Part shown: positions 1 to 9,958 of the stretch, piece after piece
Layout of the letters: each line of letters opens with the position of its first letter
Numbering within the stretch: position 1 is the stretch's first letter
Assembly: GCF_001885585.1 (NCBI RefSeq)
Contig: NZ_LSRP01000074.1
Span: 176,095-240,094, forward strand
Length of the DNA: 64,000 bases
Source: Pararhizobium antarcticum
GTDB lineage: Bacteria > Pseudomonadota > Alphaproteobacteria > Rhizobiales > Rhizobiaceae
Direction: 5' to 3'
The notes under the pieces: generated by a model
The model's input: the letters and a program-made list of their open reading frames with translations, nothing else
Database searches by the model: none
What the model was told of the DNA's origin: nothing
Made by a program: the position numbers and the translations under genes

Positions 1-1
1 G

Positions 2-1045
<1,044 letters not shown>

Positions 1046-1061
1046 GCGCCTGCCAGCTTTG

Positions 1062-1110
1062 GAAGCCGCCGGAAACGGCGGCTTCTGCAAAACCGGAAGA
1101 CGGTTTTGCA
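1062..1110 (+). other. Two tandem perfect hairpins between ctaD and ctaB
   Basis: Two back-to-back inverted repeats lie in the 173-bp ctaD-ctaB gap. The first (1062-1085) has 9-bp arms GAAGCCGCC/GGCGGCTTC around a 6-nt loop. The second (1086-1110) has 10-bp arms TGCAAAACCG/CGGTTTTGCA around a 5-nt loop. Neither is followed by a T-run, so they look more like intercistronic mRNA stabilising, processing or partial attenuation elements than an intrinsic terminator. The structure is seen directly; the role is inferred. Confidence 0.6.
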
Positions 1111-1218
1111 GCGTGCCATGGCAATGCCCTGAAAATTCAAGGCCCGATCAGAGGGCCGGCGACGAAGGCCCAGGCTCTCGACTACCAGAAAGCCGGGCCA
1201 GACAAGCAAGGACGCAAC

Positions 1219-2175
1219 ATGTCGGTCATTGACCATCACGAAGCAAATGGCCCGGAGGCTGCCGTGCGTCTCTCGGAGGCCTCGGCGCGCGATTTCTTTG
1301 CGCTGTTGAAGCCGCGTGTCATGTCGCTCGTGGTCTTCACGGGGCTCGCCGGAATGGTGATGGCGCCCGGCCATATCCATCCTTTCATCGGTTTTATCGC
1401 GATCCTCTGTATTGCCGTCGGCGCGGGTGCGTCCGGCGCGCTGAACATGTGGTATGATGCGGATATCGATGCGGTGATGACCCGCACTGCGTCGCGACCA
1501 ATCCCGGCCGGCAAGATCCGCGCCGAAGAGGCGCTGGCCTTCGGTCTGACGCTGTCGGCCTTCTCCGTCTGTATCCTCGGCATCGTCGTCAACTGGCTTT
1601 CGGCCGGGTTGCTGGCCTTCACCATCTTCTTCTATGCCGTTGTCTATACGATGTGGCTGAAGCGTTCGACGCCGCAGAACATCGTCATCGGCGGTGCAGC
1701 CGGTGCCTTTCCGCCAATGATCGGCTGGGCCTGCGTGACAAACGGCGTCGCCATCGAAAGCATCGTGCTGTTCCTCATCACCTTCCTGTGGACGCCGGCG
1801 CATTTCTGGGCGCTGGCTTTGTTCAAGATGCGCGACTATGGCGCGGTCGGTGTGCCGATGCTGCCGAATGTCAGCGGCGAGGCGACGACCAAGAACCAGA
1901 TTGTCATCTATGCGGTTCTGACCGCGATCATCGGTGTCGTGCCCACGACGCTCGGCTTTTCGAGCGTGGTCTATGGCGCTTTTGCCGCACTGCTCGGTCT
2001 TGGCTTCATCTGGTATTCGATTGGCGTCTGGCGCATGCCTGATGGCGACGAGAAGATGGCGCCGGCCAAGAAGCTGTTTGCCTTTTCCATTCTCTACCTG
2101 TTTGCGATCTTCTCGGCCCTGATGATCGACCACCTGATTGCCACGCTGTGGCTCACCACCGGAGGCGCTGCCTGA
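1219..2175 (+). CDS. ctaB: Protoheme IX farnesyltransferase (heme O synthase)
   Basis: UbiA-family polyprenyltransferase that adds a farnesyl group to heme b to make heme O, the precursor of the heme a used by CtaD. The 318-residue protein carries the first Asp-rich motif [20 protein letters not shown] and about nine hydrophobic segments, both typical of CtaB. The open frame runs back to 985, but the ATG at 1219 gives the usual hydrophilic N-terminus ([11 protein letters not shown]) and an AAGGA-like ribosome site; the extension is low-complexity read-through of the ctaD-ctaB gap. Its TGA overlaps the next ATG by one base, so it is probably translationally coupled to coxF. Confidence 0.96.
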   Translation: MSVIDHHEANGPEAAVRLSEASARDFFALLKPRVMSLVVFTGLAGMVMAPGHIHPFIGFIAILCIAVGAGASGALNMWYDADIDAVMTRTASRPIPAGKIRAEEALAFGLTLSAFSVCILGIVVNWLSAGLLAFTIFFYAVVYTMWLKRSTPQNIVIGGAAGAFPPMIGWACVTNGVAIESIVLFLITFLWTPAHFWALALFKMRDYGAVGVPMLPNVSGEATTKNQIVIYAVLTAIIGVVPTTLGFSSVVYGAFAALLGLGFIWYSIGVWRMPDGDEKMAPAKKLFAFSILYLFAIFSALMIDHLIATLWLTTGGAA

Positions 2176-2315
2176 TGGATATGATCACACTCAACGAAGC
2201 ACAGAAGAAATCGCGTCGCGGCCGCAACATTGCGCTTGGGGTCGTGCTGTTCGCGCTTGTCGTCGGATTCTACGTCGTGACGCTGGTGAAGTTTAGCGGC
2301 GGCATGGTCAACTGA
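2175..2315 (+). CDS. CoxF-like small oxidase-assembly membrane protein
   Basis: A 46-codon gene starting ATGGATATGATC that overlaps the ctaB stop by one base (TGATG). The product has a basic N-terminus ([11 protein letters not shown]) followed by one hydrophobic helix ([20 protein letters not shown]) and a short tail ending GGMVN. Short one-helix proteins of this kind (CoxF) sit between ctaB and ctaG in many alphaproteobacterial oxidase operons and are taken to help assembly. Recognised by position, size and topology; no catalytic motif is expected. Confidence 0.85.
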   Translation: MDMITLNEAQKKSRRGRNIALGVVLFALVVGFYVVTLVKFSGGMVN

Positions 2316-2332
2316 GAGCGGAGGCTGGACAC

Positions 2333-2935
2333 GTGGCAAAATCGACAGAGCACGGCAAGGACAGGTCGAATGGCGCGATCGTCGCTGCCTGTCTGACCTT
2401 TGTCGTCGCCATGACCGGCATGGCCTATGCTGCCGTGCCGCTCTACGACATGTTCTGCAGGGTGACCGGCTATAATGGCACGACAAAACGTGTCGAGCAG
2501 GCGTCGGAGATCATTCTCGACAAAACCATCAGGGTGACCTTCGATTCCAATACCGGCTCCGATCTCCCTTGGGACTTCAAGCCGGTAAAGCGCGAGATCG
2601 AGATCAAGATCGGCGAGACGGTTCAGGTCGATTTCACGGCCAAGAACCTGTCGAGCAAGCCGACCACGGGGCAGGCGGTGTTCAACGTCACGCCGATGGC
2701 CGCCGCAGCCTATTTCAACAAGGTAGAGTGCTTCTGCTTTACGGAAACCACCTTGCAGCCGGGCGAGCAGATGGAGATGCCGGTGGTGTTCTTCGTCGAT
2801 CCCGAGATCGTCAACACCGTCGAGACCAAAAACATCCAGACGCTGACGCTGTCCTACACCTTCTACGCCCGCGAACCATCCAAGCCTTTGGTCTCGCTGA
2901 AGACGACGGCGGACGAGACAGACAAGAGACTTTGA
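2333..2935 (+). CDS. ctaG: Cytochrome c oxidase assembly protein CtaG/Cox11
   Basis: Periplasm-facing copper chaperone that delivers Cu to the CuB site of subunit I. The 200-residue protein has one N-terminal transmembrane helix (about residues 14-35) and an immunoglobulin-like Cox11 domain. It carries the diagnostic copper-binding CFCF motif (Cys133 and Cys135) and the usual [16 protein letters not shown] segment after the helix. It starts with GTG, preceded by GGAGG-like bases (GCGGAGGCTGG). It lies 17 bp after coxF, inside the oxidase operon. Confidence 0.96.
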   Translation: MAKSTEHGKDRSNGAIVAACLTFVVAMTGMAYAAVPLYDMFCRVTGYNGTTKRVEQASEIILDKTIRVTFDSNTGSDLPWDFKPVKREIEIKIGETVQVDFTAKNLSSKPTTGQAVFNVTPMAAAAYFNKVECFCFTETTLQPGEQMEMPVVFFVDPEIVNTVETKNIQTLTLSYTFYAREPSKPLVSLKTTADETDKRL

Positions 2936-3001
2936 ATCATCACTGTTTTCGGCTATGCCGGAAATGACGACAAGAGCAGACATATCCGGGGATTGACCAA
3001 G

Positions 3002-3880
3002 ATGGCCGAGGCGCACCAGAAAAACCACGACTACCATATCATCGACCCAAGCCCATGGCCTTTGCTTGCCTCGATCGGCGCGTTCATCATGGCGTTTGGC
3101 GGTGTCGCCTATATGCGCTACGTCTCCGGCGGTTCGTTCAAGATGTTCGGCCTCGAGCTTGCGAGCCCGTGGCTCTTCTACATCGGTCTCGCACTGGTGC
3201 TCTACACGATGTATGGCTGGTGGGCTGATACGATCAAGGAAGCGCATGAGGGCCACCATACCCGCGTCGTTTCCCTGCACCTGCGCTACGGCATGATCAT
3301 GTTCATCGCTTCGGAAGTGATGTTCTTCGTGGCCTGGTTCTGGGCCTTCTTCGATGCAAGCCTGTATGCCGCCGAGCCGATCCAGACCGCACGGGCCGCC
3401 TTTACCGGTGGTACCTGGCCGCCAAAGGGCATCGAGGTTCTCGATCCCTGGCACCTGCCGCTTTACAACACGGTCATCCTGCTGCTGTCGGGCACCTGCG
3501 TCACCTGGGCGCATCATGCGCTGCTGCACGGCGACCGCAAGGGGCTGATCAACGGCCTGACGCTGACCGTCGTGTTGGGCGTTCTCTTTTCCTTCGTGCA
3601 GGCCTACGAATATGCGCATGCGCCGTTCGCCTTCAAGGATTCGATCTACGGCGCCACCTTCTTCCTGGCGACCGGCTTCCATGGCTTCCACGTCCTGGTC
3701 GGCACGATTTTCCTGGCGATCTGCCTGATCCGCGCGCTGAAGGGTGATTTCACTCCGAAGCAGCATTTCGGCTTCGAGGCTGCCGCCTGGTACTGGCATT
3801 TCGTCGACGTCGTCTGGCTCTTCCTGTTCTTCTCCATCTACATCTGGGGAAGCTGGGGCGCCCCGATCGCCCATATGTAA
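3002..3880 (+). CDS. ctaE: Cytochrome c oxidase subunit III
   Basis: Integral membrane subunit III of the aa3 oxidase; it stabilises subunit I and its proton uptake. The 292-residue protein has seven hydrophobic helices and the family signatures [12 protein letters not shown] near the start, [14 protein letters not shown] in the middle, and [20 protein letters not shown] at the end. A TTG at 2993 is in frame, but the ATG at 3002 is preferred because the CCGGGGA ribosome site would be too close to the TTG. Last gene of the oxidase operon; a strong hairpin follows at 3923-3965. Confidence 0.96.
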   Translation: MAEAHQKNHDYHIIDPSPWPLLASIGAFIMAFGGVAYMRYVSGGSFKMFGLELASPWLFYIGLALVLYTMYGWWADTIKEAHEGHHTRVVSLHLRYGMIMFIASEVMFFVAWFWAFFDASLYAAEPIQTARAAFTGGTWPPKGIEVLDPWHLPLYNTVILLLSGTCVTWAHHALLHGDRKGLINGLTLTVVLGVLFSFVQAYEYAHAPFAFKDSIYGATFFLATGFHGFHVLVGTIFLAICLIRALKGDFTPKQHFGFEAAAWYWHFVDVVWLFLFFSIYIWGSWGAPIAHM

Positions 3881-3922
3881 TCGCATCAGAAATGGGCAGC
3901 GTCTTGCCTGCCGATACAATGA

Positions 3923-3965
3923 AGAACGAGGTGGTTGCAGTCATGCAGCCACCTCGTTCTCGTTT
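3923..3965 (+). terminator. Intrinsic terminator of the oxidase operon
   Basis: Seventeen-base arms beginning AGAACGAGGTGG and ending CCACCTCGTTCT pair with one G-T wobble around a GTCA loop and run into CGTTT. It sits 43 bp after the ctaE stop and before the next gene, so it probably ends the oxidase operon transcript. Confidence 0.8.
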
Positions 3966-3984
3966 GAACACGGGATGATCGCCG

Positions 3985-4491
3985 ATGAACCTGTGTCGCT
4001 TCTTCCTCCGCGTGCTGGTGGTTTGCCCCTGCCTCTTGTTACCCGATATGGCGATGGCGAGTGAGACGCTGGCAGACCGGGTCATGGTGTATAAGGAGCG
4101 CCGCCTTCTCCAGCTCTGGCAGAAGGATCGGCTTTTGGCCGAATATCCGGTCGTGCTCGGCGGGGATCCTGTCGGCCACAAGCGGCAGGAGGGCGACGAG
4201 AAGACGCCGGAAGGTCTCTATGTGCTGGACTGGCGCAACGACAGGAGCGCCTATTATCGATCGCTTCACATCTCCTATCCCGGACCGCAGGATGTCGTCT
4301 CGGCCAAAAAGGCCGGCATCGATCCCGGCGGCATGATCATGATCCATGGGCAACGCAACTATTTTGGCTGGCTGGCCTATTTGACGCAGTCGTTCGATTG
4401 GACCAATGGCTGCATCGCGGTTACCAATACGCAGATGGATGAAATCTGGGATAGGGTCCCGGATGGAACAGCAATCGAGATAAAACCATGA
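3985..4491 (+). CDS. L,D-transpeptidase (YkuD-fold) family protein, secreted
   Basis: Probable cell-wall enzyme of the YkuD fold, acting on peptidoglycan stem peptides in the periplasm. The 168-residue protein has an N-terminal signal segment (LVVCPCLLLPDMAMAS). The active-site pair is visible: His121 in MIMIHGQ and Cys143 in DWTNGCIAVTN, the form found in the YafK/ErfK-like short subfamily rather than the SxGCxR form of LdtA-type enzymes. It starts after the oxidase terminator and its stop overlaps the DUF983 start by 4 bases (ATGA), suggesting co-transcription with the downstream genes. Whether it cross-links or cleaves cannot be told from sequence. Confidence 0.85.
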   Translation: MNLCRFFLRVLVVCPCLLLPDMAMASETLADRVMVYKERRLLQLWQKDRLLAEYPVVLGGDPVGHKRQEGDEKTPEGLYVLDWRNDRSAYYRSLHISYPGPQDVVSAKKAGIDPGGMIMIHGQRNYFGWLAYLTQSFDWTNGCIAVTNTQMDEIWDRVPDGTAIEIKP

Positions 4492-4871
4492 CTGAAGACA
4501 GCGCCCATTATCCGCCGGTTGACCCGGTGTCGAGCGGCCTCAAGGGGCGCTGCCCGCGCTGCGGCCAGGGAAACCTGTTCGACGGCTTCATCAAGGTGAA
4601 ACCGGCCTGCAGCAATTGCGCGCTTGACTACGGCTTTGCCGACAGCGGCGACGGACCGGTGGTGTTCGTCATCCTGATCGTCGGTTTTCTGGTTGTCGGC
4701 TCGGCCCTGTGGATGGAGGTCAATGTCAATCCGCCGCTGTGGGTGCATTTCATCCTGTGGATTCCGCTGGCGACCATTCTGACGCTGGGGATCATGCGCA
4801 TGCTGAAAGGCGTGCTGATCAATCTGCAATTCCGCAACAATGCGCGGTCGGGTGAAATCGACCGTGGCTGA
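4488..4871 (+). CDS. DUF983 membrane protein
   Basis: A 127-residue protein with an N-terminal zinc-ribbon-like pair of CxxC motifs (GRCPRCGQGNLF and PACSNCALDYG) and two hydrophobic helices (about residues 60-80 and 85-107), matching the DUF983 family. DUF983 genes are often next to SURF1 in alphaproteobacteria, as here, so a role around oxidase biogenesis is plausible but unproven. It overlaps the L,D-transpeptidase stop by 4 bases and the SURF1 open frame by about 30 bases. Confidence 0.85.
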   Translation: MTEDSAHYPPVDPVSSGLKGRCPRCGQGNLFDGFIKVKPACSNCALDYGFADSGDGPVVFVILIVGFLVVGSALWMEVNVNPPLWVHFILWIPLATILTLGIMRMLKGVLINLQFRNNARSGEIDRG

Positions 4872-5616
4872 GGAACGGCAGGCTTCCACCCGCGGCAGGC
4901 TGGCGAGGCTGTGCGGCATCGTCGTCGTGCTCGCAACCCTTGCCGCCCTGATTTCGCTCGGCACCTGGCAGATGCAAAGGCTTGCGTGGAAAGAAGGCCT
5001 GCTGACCGCGATCGCCGAGCGCCGGTCAAAGCCCCCGGTGGATCTGGCGGCGATCGAGGCCCTCGTGGCCGAGGGTGGCGATATCGAATACCGGACGGTC
5101 ACTGTCAGCGGGCGTTATCTCAACAACCGCGAACGGCATTTCTTCGCGACCCATCAGGGTCGCACCGGCTATTACATCTACACGCCGCTCGAACTGTCGG
5201 ATGGCAGCTTCGTCTTCATCAATCGCGGTTTTGTGCCGTTTGATGCCAAGGAGCCGGAAACGCGAAAAGCCGGGCAATTGACCGGCGCGCAAACGGTCAA
5301 CGGCCTTGCCCGCGCCCGTCTGGCCGAAAAACCCTCCTGGGTGGTCCCCGAAAACGATCTGAAGAAGAACATCTTCTACTGGAAGGATCTCGATGTGATG
5401 GCGCAGACCGACGGCCTGCCGGCCGGCAAGGTGCGGCCGTTCTTCATCGATGCCGACGCAACGCAAATCCCCGGCACGCTCCCGGTCGGTGGCGTCACCC
5501 AGTTTGAACTGCCCAACAACCATCTGCAATATGCCGTCACCTGGTACGGGCTGGCGGGTGCGCTCGTGGTCATCAGCGGCGTGTTTGTCTTCCGGCGGAA
5601 GACGCAAGGCCAGTAG
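4840..5616 (+). CDS. SURF1-family cytochrome oxidase assembly protein
   Basis: SURF1 (Shy1) assists heme a insertion into subunit I of cytochrome oxidase. The protein has the expected topology: an N-terminal transmembrane helix containing LGTWQMQRLAWKEGLL, a periplasmic domain with the YRTVTVSGRYL strand and VFINRGFVP, and a C-terminal helix (WYGLAGALVVISGVFVFRRK). The start is uncertain. The ATG at 4840 overlaps DUF983 and has no clear ribosome site; GTG codons at 4852 and 4864 are also possible. Grouping with DUF983 and the oxidase operon fits the role. Confidence 0.92.
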   Translation: MRGRVKSTVAEERQASTRGRLARLCGIVVVLATLAALISLGTWQMQRLAWKEGLLTAIAERRSKPPVDLAAIEALVAEGGDIEYRTVTVSGRYLNNRERHFFATHQGRTGYYIYTPLELSDGSFVFINRGFVPFDAKEPETRKAGQLTGAQTVNGLARARLAEKPSWVVPENDLKKNIFYWKDLDVMAQTDGLPAGKVRPFFIDADATQIPGTLPVGGVTQFELPNNHLQYAVTWYGLAGALVVISGVFVFRRKTQGQ

Positions 5617-5701
5617 TCAGAGGCTCTGGTTCATGCAAGATAAACGCACACGGCGCTGGTCTTGATCGGCGATTTCAGGCGCCGATGCTCCGGGGGATAC
5701 C

Positions 5702-6067
5702 ATGGCACTGATCGCAAATCTTCTCGTCGCTTTGACTGCGCTTGCCCATCTCGGCTTCCTGGTACTCGAGATGTTCCTGTGGACAAAGCCGCAGGGGCGC
5801 AAGGTGTTTCGCATGACGCCGGAAAAGGCGGAAACGACCCGGGTGCTGGCCGCCAATCAGGGGCTCTATAACGGCTTTCTCGCCGCCGGGCTGGTCTGGT
5901 CGCTCACGCACCCGCAGCCGGAATTTGCCGTCCAGCTGAAGCTGTTCTTTCTTGTGTGCGTGGTCATAGCGGCTATATATGGCGCGTTGACCGTCAAGCC
6001 GCGCATTCTTCTGGTGCAGGGTGGACCGGCCATCGCCGCCCTCCTTTTCCTGTTCCTGGCGTCCTGA
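5702..6067 (+). CDS. DUF1304 membrane protein
   Basis: A 121-residue protein with four predicted helices and the DUF1304 pattern: an N-terminal AHLGFLVLEMFLWTKP segment, then NQGLYNGFLAAGL, and a final small-residue-rich helix. The family is widespread in bacteria and its molecular role is not established. It starts 85 bp after SURF1, with GGGGGA just upstream of ATG, and ends 3 bp before ispH, so the two are probably co-transcribed. Confidence 0.85.
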   Translation: MALIANLLVALTALAHLGFLVLEMFLWTKPQGRKVFRMTPEKAETTRVLAANQGLYNGFLAAGLVWSLTHPQPEFAVQLKLFFLVCVVIAAIYGALTVKPRILLVQGGPAIAALLFLFLAS

Positions 6068-6070
6068 TTC

Positions 6071-7081
6071 ATGGCTTCATCCCTTCCGGCAAAGACCCCG
6101 ATCACGCTCAGGCTCTGCGGCCCGCGCGGTTTTTGTGCCGGCGTCGACCGGGCGATCCAGATCGTCGTGCTCGCGCTGAAGGAATTCGGGGCGCCCGTCT
6201 ATGTCCGCCACGAGATCGTCCACAATCGCTTCGTCGTCGAAGGGCTCGAGGCCAAGGGTGCGATCTTCGTCGAGGAACTGGACGAAATCCCGCCGGAGCA
6301 CCGCAAGCAGCCGGTGGTGTTTTCCGCCCATGGCGTACCGAAATCGGTTCCGGCGGATGCGCAGAGCCGCAATCTCTTCTATCTCGATGCGACATGCCCG
6401 CTGGTCTCCAAGGTCCACAAGCAGGCCATGCGCCACCAGAAGCTCGGTCGCCATGTTGTTCTGATCGGCCATGCCGGGCACCCCGAAGTGATTGGCACCA
6501 TGGGACAATTGCCCGATGGCGCGGTTTCGCTGATCGAGACGATCGAGGATGCCGATGCCTATATGCCGCCGGATCCCGACAATCTTGGCTTCGTGACGCA
6601 GACGACGCTGTCGGTCGATGATACCGCCGGCGTCATCAGGCGGCTGCACGAACGCTTCCCGAACCTGACAGCACCGGCCGCTGATTCGATCTGCTATGCG
6701 ACGACGAACCGGCAGGAAGCCGTGAAGCAGGCAGCCCCTGGCTGCGACCACTTCATCATCGTCGGCGCGCCCAATTCTTCAAATTCCAAGCGTCTGGTCG
6801 AAGTCGCGCTCCGGGCAGGGGCAAAAAAATCGGTGCTGGTGCAGCGCGCGGCGGAAATCGACTGGGATGATTTTGGCGATATCGCTATCGTGGGATTGTC
6901 GGCCGGCGCCTCGGCGCCCGAAGTCATCGTCGACGAGATCATCGAGGCGTTCCGTCTGCGCTATGAGGCGCGTGTCGAACTCGCCGATACCGTCGAGGAA
7001 ACCGAGAATTTCCTCGTCAACCGCGAGCTTCGCCATGTGCCGCTGACAGCGCAGGACATGGCCTTCGTGAATGGAGAATAA
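6071..7081 (+). CDS. ispH: 4-hydroxy-3-methylbut-2-enyl diphosphate reductase
   Basis: Last enzyme of the MEP isoprenoid pathway; reduces HMBPP to IPP and DMAPP with a 4Fe-4S cluster. The 336-residue length is normal. The three cluster cysteines are present: Cys22 in [14 protein letters not shown], Cys109 in [11 protein letters not shown], and Cys208 in [10 protein letters not shown]. The catalytic Glu of the TQTTLSVD neighbourhood and the [11 protein letters not shown] substrate loop are also visible. It follows DUF1304 by 3 bp. Confidence 0.97.
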   Translation: MASSLPAKTPITLRLCGPRGFCAGVDRAIQIVVLALKEFGAPVYVRHEIVHNRFVVEGLEAKGAIFVEELDEIPPEHRKQPVVFSAHGVPKSVPADAQSRNLFYLDATCPLVSKVHKQAMRHQKLGRHVVLIGHAGHPEVIGTMGQLPDGAVSLIETIEDADAYMPPDPDNLGFVTQTTLSVDDTAGVIRRLHERFPNLTAPAADSICYATTNRQEAVKQAAPGCDHFIIVGAPNSSNSKRLVEVALRAGAKKSVLVQRAAEIDWDDFGDIAIVGLSAGASAPEVIVDEIIEAFRLRYEARVELADTVEETENFLVNRELRHVPLTAQDMAFVNGE

Positions 7082-7086
7082 GCAGG

Positions 7087-7226
7087 GGCGCCTCTTCCCC
7101 TTCTCCCCCGCGGGGAGAAGGGCCGAGCAAAGCGAGGCGATGAGGGGGGACGGCGCATTCGAGCGTCGAGGCTCCCCCTCATCCGGCGCGACGCGCCACC
7201 TTCTCCCCGCTGGGGAGAAGAGATAG
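7087..7226. repeat. RIME-like intergenic mosaic palindrome, copy 1
   Basis: A ~140-bp imperfect palindromic element fills most of the ispH-thrB gap. Its left edge has CTTCTCCCCCGCGGGGAGAA and its right edge CTTCTCCCCGCTGGGGAGAA; GATGAGGGGGGAC and CCCCCTCATCC lie between. This is the layout of the Rhizobium-specific intergenic mosaic elements (RIME1). A shorter, diverged relative lies at 37592-37712. Non-coding; it can form extended RNA or DNA hairpins. Confidence 0.75.
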
Positions 7227-7305
7227 GCCACCCTTGTGCCGGGATCGCGTGTTTGCCAAAACCGCCTGATAGACCGACGTTATGTTCATAGGATTTTGCT
7301 GACAC

Positions 7306-8286
7306 ATGGCCGTTTACACCGACATCTCCGAAGACGATCTCAGCGGCTTCCTGACGCAGTATGACGTTGGCGAACTGACCTCCTACAAGGGCATTGCCGA
7401 GGGCGTCGAGAATACCAATTTCCTGCTGCAGACCACCAAGGGCGCCTACATCCTGACGCTGTACGAAAAGCGCGTCGACCAGAGCGACCTGCCGTTTTTC
7501 CTCGGGCTGATGCACCATCTGGCCGGCAACGGCCTGTCCTGCCCGCTGCCGATCCCGCGTCTCGATGGCGCGCTGCTCGGCGAATTGTCGGGCCGGCCGG
7601 CGGCCGTGATTTCGTTCCTCACCGGCGTCTGGCTGCGCAAGCCCGATGCAAATCATTGCCGCGAAGTCGGCAGGGCGCTGGCCGCCATGCATGTTGCCGG
7701 CGACGGTTTTGATCTGACCCGCCGCAATGCGCTGTCGGTCTCCGGCTGGCGACCGATCTGGAACAATTCGGTGGCCCGCGCCGATGAGGTGCAGCCAGGT
7801 CTGGCCGACGAGATCGGCGCAGAACTCGATCATCTCGAGGCCCGCTGGCCGAAGACGCTGCCCTCGGGCGTCATCCATGCCGATCTGTTTCCCGACAATG
7901 TGTTCTTCCTCGGCGACGATCTTTCCGGCCTGATCGATTTCTATTTCGCCTGCAATGATTTCTTCGCCTATGACGTTTCCATCTGCCTGAACGCCTGGTG
8001 CTTCGAAAAGGACGGCGCCTTCAACATCACCAAGGGCATGGCGCTGCTGGCAGGTTATGAAAGCGTGCGGCAGCTCAGCGATGACGAAGTGGCGGCACTG
8101 CCGCTTCTGGCGCGCGGCTCGGCCATGCGTTTCTTCCTCACAAGGCTCTATGACTGGCTGATGACGCCGGCCGGCGCGCTGGTCGTGAAGAAGGACCCGC
8201 TCGAATATCTGAAGAAACTGCAATTCCACCGCTCGGTCGCCTCAGCCGCCGAATACGGTCTCGTGCGTGAAAGTCTCTCCCCATGA
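7306..8286 (+). CDS. thrB: Homoserine kinase (ThrB, APH-fold type)
   Basis: Phosphorylates homoserine on the way to threonine. This is the aminoglycoside-phosphotransferase-fold ThrB of alpha- and gammaproteobacteria rather than the GHMP kinase. Visible features are [12 protein letters not shown] at the N-lobe, the catalytic loop around His191 ([11 protein letters not shown]) with Asp193 and Asn198, and the Mg-binding [11 protein letters not shown] segment. The 326-residue length is typical. Its stop overlaps rnhA by 4 bases, a common rhizobial arrangement. thrC lies 14 kb away on the other strand. Confidence 0.93.
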   Translation: MAVYTDISEDDLSGFLTQYDVGELTSYKGIAEGVENTNFLLQTTKGAYILTLYEKRVDQSDLPFFLGLMHHLAGNGLSCPLPIPRLDGALLGELSGRPAAVISFLTGVWLRKPDANHCREVGRALAAMHVAGDGFDLTRRNALSVSGWRPIWNNSVARADEVQPGLADEIGAELDHLEARWPKTLPSGVIHADLFPDNVFFLGDDLSGLIDFYFACNDFFAYDVSICLNAWCFEKDGAFNITKGMALLAGYESVRQLSDDEVAALPLLARGSAMRFFLTRLYDWLMTPAGALVVKKDPLEYLKKLQFHRSVASAAEYGLVRESLSP

Positions 8287-8726
8287 AACATGTCGATATT
8301 TTTACCGATGGCGCCTGCTCCGGCAACCCGGGGCCGGGCGGCTGGGGCGCCGTGCTGCGGTATGGCGAGGTCGAAAAGGACCTCTGCGGCGGCGAAGCCG
8401 ACACCACCAACAACCGCATGGAGCTGCTTGCCGCGATCACTGCGCTCGATAGCCTGAAGGCCCAATGCGAGGTCGATCTCTACACCGATTCCAAATATGT
8501 CATGGACGGCATCGGCAAGTGGATCTTCGGCTGGAAGAAAAACGGCTGGAAGACCGCCGACAGGAAACCCGTCAAGAACGGCGAACTCTGGCAGGCGCTC
8601 GACGCTGCCAACCAGCGCCACAAGGTCACCTGGCACTGGGTCAAGGGCCACGCCGGCCACCCCGAAAACGAACGTGCCGACGAACTGGCTCGCAAGGGCA
8701 TGGAGCCGTTCAAGAAGGGGCGGTGA
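8283..8726 (+). CDS. rnhA: Ribonuclease HI
   Basis: Degrades RNA in RNA:DNA hybrids. The 147-residue protein has all four catalytic acids: Asp in [16 protein letters not shown], Glu in [10 protein letters not shown], Asp in [12 protein letters not shown], and Asp in NERADELA, plus the [11 protein letters not shown] loop. The basic handle region ([19 protein letters not shown]) is present. It overlaps thrB by 4 bases (ATGA), so translation is probably coupled. Confidence 0.97.
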   Translation: MKHVDIFTDGACSGNPGPGGWGAVLRYGEVEKDLCGGEADTTNNRMELLAAITALDSLKAQCEVDLYTDSKYVMDGIGKWIFGWKKNGWKTADRKPVKNGELWQALDAANQRHKVTWHWVKGHAGHPENERADELARKGMEPFKKGR

Positions 8727-8867
8727 GGGGGGGATGGCTGGGCTGAGGTTCGGAATATTCGCTTAGCGACGGGAATATCTGGTTAAAGCGCGATATCCTA
8801 GTCTCTGACTGGATAGAAAAGGCACAATCAGGTAAGTTTCTCTTTTGGATTTGTGGGGGCAATAGGA

Positions 8868-8909
8868 AACGTGAATAGGGGGATAGGAAATATGCCCCCT
8901 GTTCACGTT
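8868..8909 (+). other. 15-bp hairpin just before the DUF4238 gene
   Basis: Arms AACGTGAATAGGGGG (8868-8882) and CCCCCTGTTCACGTT (8895-8909) pair over 15 positions with one G-T wobble, around a 12-nt loop. It ends 14 bp before the TTG start of the DUF4238 gene and is not followed by a T-run. It lies in a 197-bp gap that is visibly richer in A and T than the flanking genes. It could be a leader hairpin, an operator or the scar of a mobile element. Confidence 0.6.
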
Positions 8910-8923
8910 GGGCCGGTTGAGAG

Positions 8924-9811
8924 TTGAAACATCACTTCATCCCACAGTTCTACCTTCGACCTTGGCTGGGTTCCGACCATAAGCTGGAAGAGTTTGGGCG
9001 TGTCCCACCAACGAATCAAATCCGGTCGCGGCGGAGGGGGACCAAGTCAACGGGCTACGAGGAAGACCTATATGTCATCCCTGACGCTACCGAAGAGACA
9101 AAACACAACGTCGAAAAAGTATTTATGGGAGTGGTGGACGCATCTGCGGCAAACGCTCGTGACCTTCTCCTCGAAGGTGTCATACCGCAGGATGAGCTAC
9201 GTGTTGCTTGGGCTCGTTTTCTGCTTTCCCTGATGATGAGAACACCAGAGCAGATCGCTGAATTCAAGCGCCGCATTTCGGAATTTTGGTTCAACCCGGA
9301 TGCGGATTTGCTAGCAAGGTATGCCGAAGCACGGCAGTCCGGCTGGCCAGAAACACTTCAAGAGTATCTTGATGGAAACAAAAAAGTACCGGAACGAATT
9401 GCCGTGATGCTTGCTACGGACATGATGCAGCGGGAAAAGCTGCTCCGCCTTCTCATGGGTGCGATCTGGCGTGTCATGGGAACGGGTACAAAAATCCGGC
9501 CACTTATCACCTCTGATCGCCCGCTGGCTATGACCAACGGATTGATGAGACCGGATGGGCATTTCGGGCTGCCCATCGGTCCGCGGCACTTGTTCGTCGG
9601 CTTTATGCAGAAGGATTTTGCCGAAGCTTTCTGCTCCCAGCCCGTGGGAAAGATTATTCGGCTGACTAATGACGCTGTGGTAGGTCAAGCTCGGAAGAAT
9701 GTATATGCTATCGACGCGACCTATATTGCCGATGTCCGTCGGCGGATGTCTCAGCGAGAGTACATACAACTCGTTCCCACCGAAGAAAATGGTCGAAAAC
9801 CGAAGCCTTAA
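8924..9811 (+). CDS. DUF4238 domain protein
   Basis: A 295-residue protein beginning KHHFIPQFYLRPW, the diagnostic N-terminal motif of DUF4238. Other family-like stretches are the Asp/Glu-rich helix after VEKVF and the central SDRPLAMTN motif. The function of the family is not known. A TGA at 8918-8920 blocks any upstream in-frame start, so TTG at 8924 (after GAG bases) is the only start that keeps the motif. Codon use is less GC-biased than in the neighbours, it is a single gene, and a 15-bp hairpin precedes it; together these suggest acquisition by transfer. Confidence 0.75.
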   Translation: MKHHFIPQFYLRPWLGSDHKLEEFGRVPPTNQIRSRRRGTKSTGYEEDLYVIPDATEETKHNVEKVFMGVVDASAANARDLLLEGVIPQDELRVAWARFLLSLMMRTPEQIAEFKRRISEFWFNPDADLLARYAEARQSGWPETLQEYLDGNKKVPERIAVMLATDMMQREKLLRLLMGAIWRVMGTGTKIRPLITSDRPLAMTNGLMRPDGHFGLPIGPRHLFVGFMQKDFAEAFCSQPVGKIIRLTNDAVVGQARKNVYAIDATYIADVRRRMSQREYIQLVPTEENGRKPKP

Positions 9812-9900
9812 AAACGAGATGTTGGGGTGGTGGGTCCTAATTCCGCAACTCGCACGCTGTCGGTAAGCGTCCGTTGCGGCAGATGACGGGGGCTTGATGC

Positions 9901-9930
9901 AAAAACCCGGTCGCAGGGACGACCGGGCTT
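9901..9930 (-). terminator. Terminator of the first Gly/Tyr-rich peptide gene
   Basis: CCCGGTCG and CGACCGGG arms flank a CAGGGA loop; on the minus strand the hairpin is followed by TTTTT. It lies 29 bp past the stop of the gene at 9959-10201. The same hairpin, nearly base for base, follows the paralogue at 11593-11623. Confidence 0.8.
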
Positions 9931-9958
9931 CGGGAGGTCATTTCGTTTTGGGGGCGGT

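Noticed and set aside
2270..3919. 549-codon minus-strand open frame over ctaG/ctaE
   Set aside because: Antisense to ctaG and ctaE, which are unmistakable.
4345..4413. TNGCIAV in the L,D-transpeptidase as an unusual active site
   Set aside because: This form is common in the short YkuD/YafK-like subfamily, so it is not remarkable.
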